Assembly (NCBI GenBank): GCA_948919095.1 | Contig: CAQYCU010000032.1 | Location: 6,673-12,949 of the forward strand | Direction: 5' to 3' | Length of the DNA: 6,277 nt | Source of the DNA: an uncultured Clostridia bacterium | GTDB lineage: Bacteria > Bacillota > Clostridia > TANB77 > CAG-508 | Shown: positions 4,046 through 6,277 of the stretch, in pieces | Layout of the letters: the number at the start of each line of letters is the position of its first letter | How positions within the stretch are numbered: the first letter of the stretch is position 1 | Position numbers and translations under genes: made by a program | Notes under the pieces: generated by a model | Told to the model about the DNA's origin: nothing | Databases searched by the model: none | The model's input: only the letters and a program-made list of their open reading frames with translations

Positions 4046-6277
4046 TTAGCTTCTTAATTCTGCGCCAAACTTCTTTTCTAAGCCCTCAGTAATTTTATTC
4101 ATAACAGCTACTATTTCGTCATCTGTAAGTGTTCTGTCATTTGCACCAAGCTCAACTGAAAATGCTAAGCTCTTCTTTCCTTCTGGAATTCCCTTTCCAG
4201 TATAAAGGTCAAAAATCTTACTATTTAATAATAGTTTTCCACCATTTGCTTTTATTACTTTTTGCAATTCTTGCGCTTCAACCTTATTATCAACCACAAC
4301 TGCTAAGTCCTTTTTTACAGTTTGGAATTTTGAAAATTCTTTATACTTCATTTTTCCTACTTGTTTAGCTAAAAGTTTGTCTAAGTTTAGTTCCATAACA
4401 TAAACTTCATCTTTACATATTGTAGGATTTACTCTTCCTATAAAACCAACTTTATCATTGTTCACTGATATAATTGCTGATTTTCCTGGGTGCAAATCTT
4501 CTGTTATATTATTATCTACTACAAAACTATATCTACCATTGTATCCTAAGTAATCAAGAACTTCTTCAGTTACTCCCTTTATTGTATAAAAGTCGACATT
4601 TTTTGTTTGAAGTCCTGTAAAATATTCTCCCGTCATTAAACAAGCAAGTTTATATTCTTCAGCATAATTTTCATTATCATTTGCTTCAGTTTTTTCGACA
4701 TTTTTCTTGTCTAAATTTTCTTTATAGAATGCTTTTCCAAGTTCAAACAATGACACATTATCAATACTTCTAGATTTATTGTAGTTATATATTTTGTAAA
4801 GTGCTGTAGTAACGTTTTGACGTAATACACTTTTTTCCTCTGTTAGTGGTGACAATATCTTAATGCTTTCTTTATCTTTGTTAGTAAACATCTTTGCTTC
4901 TTCTTCATTTACTAATACATATGTTAACGTTTCATTTAATCCTAAGTTAAACATCTTGTTGCGTATCTCTCTTGAAGTTCTATCGTATGTTCCTTTTTTT
5001 ACTGGAAGTATCATATTTCTTCCTGGGATATTATCAACTCCATAAATACGTCCAACTTCTTCAATTAAATCTTCTTTAATTGATATATCAATTCTTCTTG
5101 TTGGAACAATTACTGTAATAAGTTCTTCATCTTTTTTAGTTTCATATTCAAATCCTAGTTTCGTAAATACATCCAGTATGTCTTTTTTATCAATGATTGT
5201 TCCTAATACTTCGTTTATATTTGTTACTGTTATATCAATTCTTTTGCTTTCTTTATTAGTTTTGTCGTATTTTGATATTCCATCTAAAACTTTTCCAGAA
5301 GCATATTTTTCAAGCATATGACATGCTCTTTCTATCGCCATGTATGTTCTATTAGGGTCTAAGCCTTTTTCAAATCTATTGCTTGCTTCGCTTCTTAATA
5401 TTTTGTTTGAAGTTTTTCTTACTTTTACATTATCGAATATTGCAGATTCTATAATTACATTTTTTGTACTCTCTGTTATTTCAGTATCAAATCCCCCCAT
5501 AACTCCGGCAAGTCCTATTGCTCTTTTTCCATCAGATATTACTATATCTTCACAAGTTAAAGTTCTTTCTTGCCCATCAAGTGTTGTAAGTTTTTCATTT
5601 TCTTTTGCCATTCTAACTTCAATCATTTCTTGTAATTTGTCTGCATCATAGAAATGTAATGGTTGTCCTGTTTCTAGCATTACATAATTACTAATATCTA
5701 CTACATTATTAATAGGTCTAATTCCAGAAGCCATTAACTTTTCTTTTATTTCTTTTGGACTTTCCGTTATTTTTATGTCTTCAACTTTTCTTGCTAAAAA
5801 TAATGAACAGTTTTCTGTATTTATTTCTAGTTTGAAATCTAATTTTGTTGCATCTTTTTCCTTTATTAATTCAATTTCATTTTTATTATTTACAGCTTTT
5901 CCATTCTTATCATAACTTGTATGTTCTAAGTTAATTGGTTTTACTTTTTTATTATATATTGCACCAACTTCATATGCCATACCTAATATGCTTAATAAAT
6001 CTCCTCTGTTAGTTGTAAGTTCAAAGTCAACTACATTATCGGCCCAACCTAGGTATTTTACAGGGTCTCCTCCAATGGGTGCATCTTCTTCAAGTTCGTG
6101 TATTCCTTCCTTGTCTGCTTCTGTCAAGAATTTATTGTCTAATCCTAATTCTGCAATAGAACAAATCATTCCATTTGATTCTTCACCTCTTATTACAGAT
6201 TTTTTTATCTCTCCCCCTGGAAGTTTTGCTCCATCAAGTGCTACAATAACTTTTAAACCCTTTCTAACATTTGGTGC
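4046..6277 (-). CDS. pheT: Phenylalanyl-tRNA synthetase beta subunit (5' end outside window)
   Basis: The beta subunit pairs with PheS in the cytosolic alpha2-beta2 enzyme that charges tRNA-Phe; beta binds tRNA and hydrolyses mischarged Tyr-tRNA-Phe. The last 743 codons are visible, entering at the right edge with APNVRKGLKV, inside the N-terminal OB/tRNA-binding domain. From the usual size of about 790-800, some 50 or more residues are missing. From the first visible residue, the OB domain continues through LPGGEIKKSVIRGEESNGMI (19-38). The B3/B4 editing domain includes GIRPINNVVDISNYVMLETG (185-204) and GLAGVMGG (255-262). B5 spans about 346-415 with EDLIEEVGRIYGVDNIP (402-418). A catalytic-like domain with SPLTEEKSVLRQN (476-488) follows, and the FDX-ACB tRNA-binding domain runs from FQTVKKDLAVVV (651) to FGAELRS at the end. 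An internal ATG at 6169 is not the start. No terminator follows, so read-through probably reaches the uraA leader hairpin. pheS is expected beyond the right edge. Confidence 0.97.
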   Translation of the reverse strand, partial: APNVRKGLKVIVALDGAKLPGGEIKKSVIRGEESNGMICSIAELGLDNKFLTEADKEGIHELEEDAPIGGDPVKYLGWADNVVDFELTTNRGDLLSILGMAYEVGAIYNKKVKPINLEHTSYDKNGKAVNNKNEIELIKEKDATKLDFKLEINTENCSLFLARKVEDIKITESPKEIKEKLMASGIRPINNVVDISNYVMLETGQPLHFYDADKLQEMIEVRMAKENEKLTTLDGQERTLTCEDIVISDGKRAIGLAGVMGGFDTEITESTKNVIIESAIFDNVKVRKTSNKILRSEASNRFEKGLDPNRTYMAIERACHMLEKYASGKVLDGISKYDKTNKESKRIDITVTNINEVLGTIIDKKDILDVFTKLGFEYETKKDEELITVIVPTRRIDISIKEDLIEEVGRIYGVDNIPGRNMILPVKKGTYDRTSREIRNKMFNLGLNETLTYVLVNEEEAKMFTNKDKESIKILSPLTEEKSVLRQNVTTALYKIYNYNKSRSIDNVSLFELGKAFYKENLDKKNVEKTEANDNENYAEEYKLACLMTGEYFTGLQTKNVDFYTIKGVTEEVLDYLGYNGRYSFVVDNNITEDLHPGKSAIISVNNDKVGFIGRVNPTICKDEVYVMELNLDKLLAKQVGKMKYKEFSKFQTVKKDLAVVVDNKVEAQELQKVIKANGGKLLLNSKIFDLYTGKGIPEGKKSLAFSVELGANDRTLTDDEIVAVMNKITEGLEKKFGAELRS

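Noticed and set aside
1..6277. Mobile element, CRISPR array, phage genes or a defence system
   Set aside because: No transposase, integrase, regularly spaced repeats or defence genes are visible; the content is housekeeping and nucleotide salvage.

Overview
The window comes from an AT-rich, low-GC Gram-positive bacterium, most likely a Firmicute (Clostridia or a related gut lineage). I base this on codon and base composition, purine-rich Shine-Dalgarno sites (AGGAGG), Firmicute-like PheT and Upp sequences, and simple U-tailed hairpin terminators. TGG encodes Trp and TAA/TAG end the genes whose stops are visible, so nothing suggests a Mycoplasma-type code. I cannot name the species. No mobile element, CRISPR array, tRNA or rRNA is visible.

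All supported genes read leftward on the minus strand. In transcription order from the right edge they are: pheT (phenylalanyl-tRNA synthetase beta subunit, N-terminus cut off by the window); a 329-base gap with a strong promoter, a small ORF and a terminator/attenuator hairpin; uraA (uracil permease); a hairpin terminator, then a second promoter and a structured leader; upp (uracil phosphoribosyltransferase), tightly coupled to pyrH (UMP kinase); a hairpin terminator; and comF (ComF-type phosphoribosyltransferase, C-terminus cut off by the window).

The middle of the window is a compact uracil-salvage module. UraA imports uracil, Upp joins it to PRPP to make UMP, and PyrH phosphorylates UMP to UDP. 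pyrH more often sits beside rpsB-tsf-frr, so its coupling to upp is notable.

The most interesting part is the uraA leader (about 3717-4026). A consensus promoter (TTGACA, 18-base spacer, extended TGcTATTAT) drives a roughly 270-nt leader. A 40-codon ORF with a good Shine-Dalgarno site runs through a U-rich stretch and then through a 16-bp U-tailed terminator hairpin, with its stop codon inside the 3' arm. No convincing promoter lies between that hairpin and uraA. The layout resembles the UTP-sensing leader-peptide attenuators of enterobacterial pyrBI and pyrE rather than the PyrR switch usual in Firmicutes. The architecture is visible in the sequence; the mechanism is inference.
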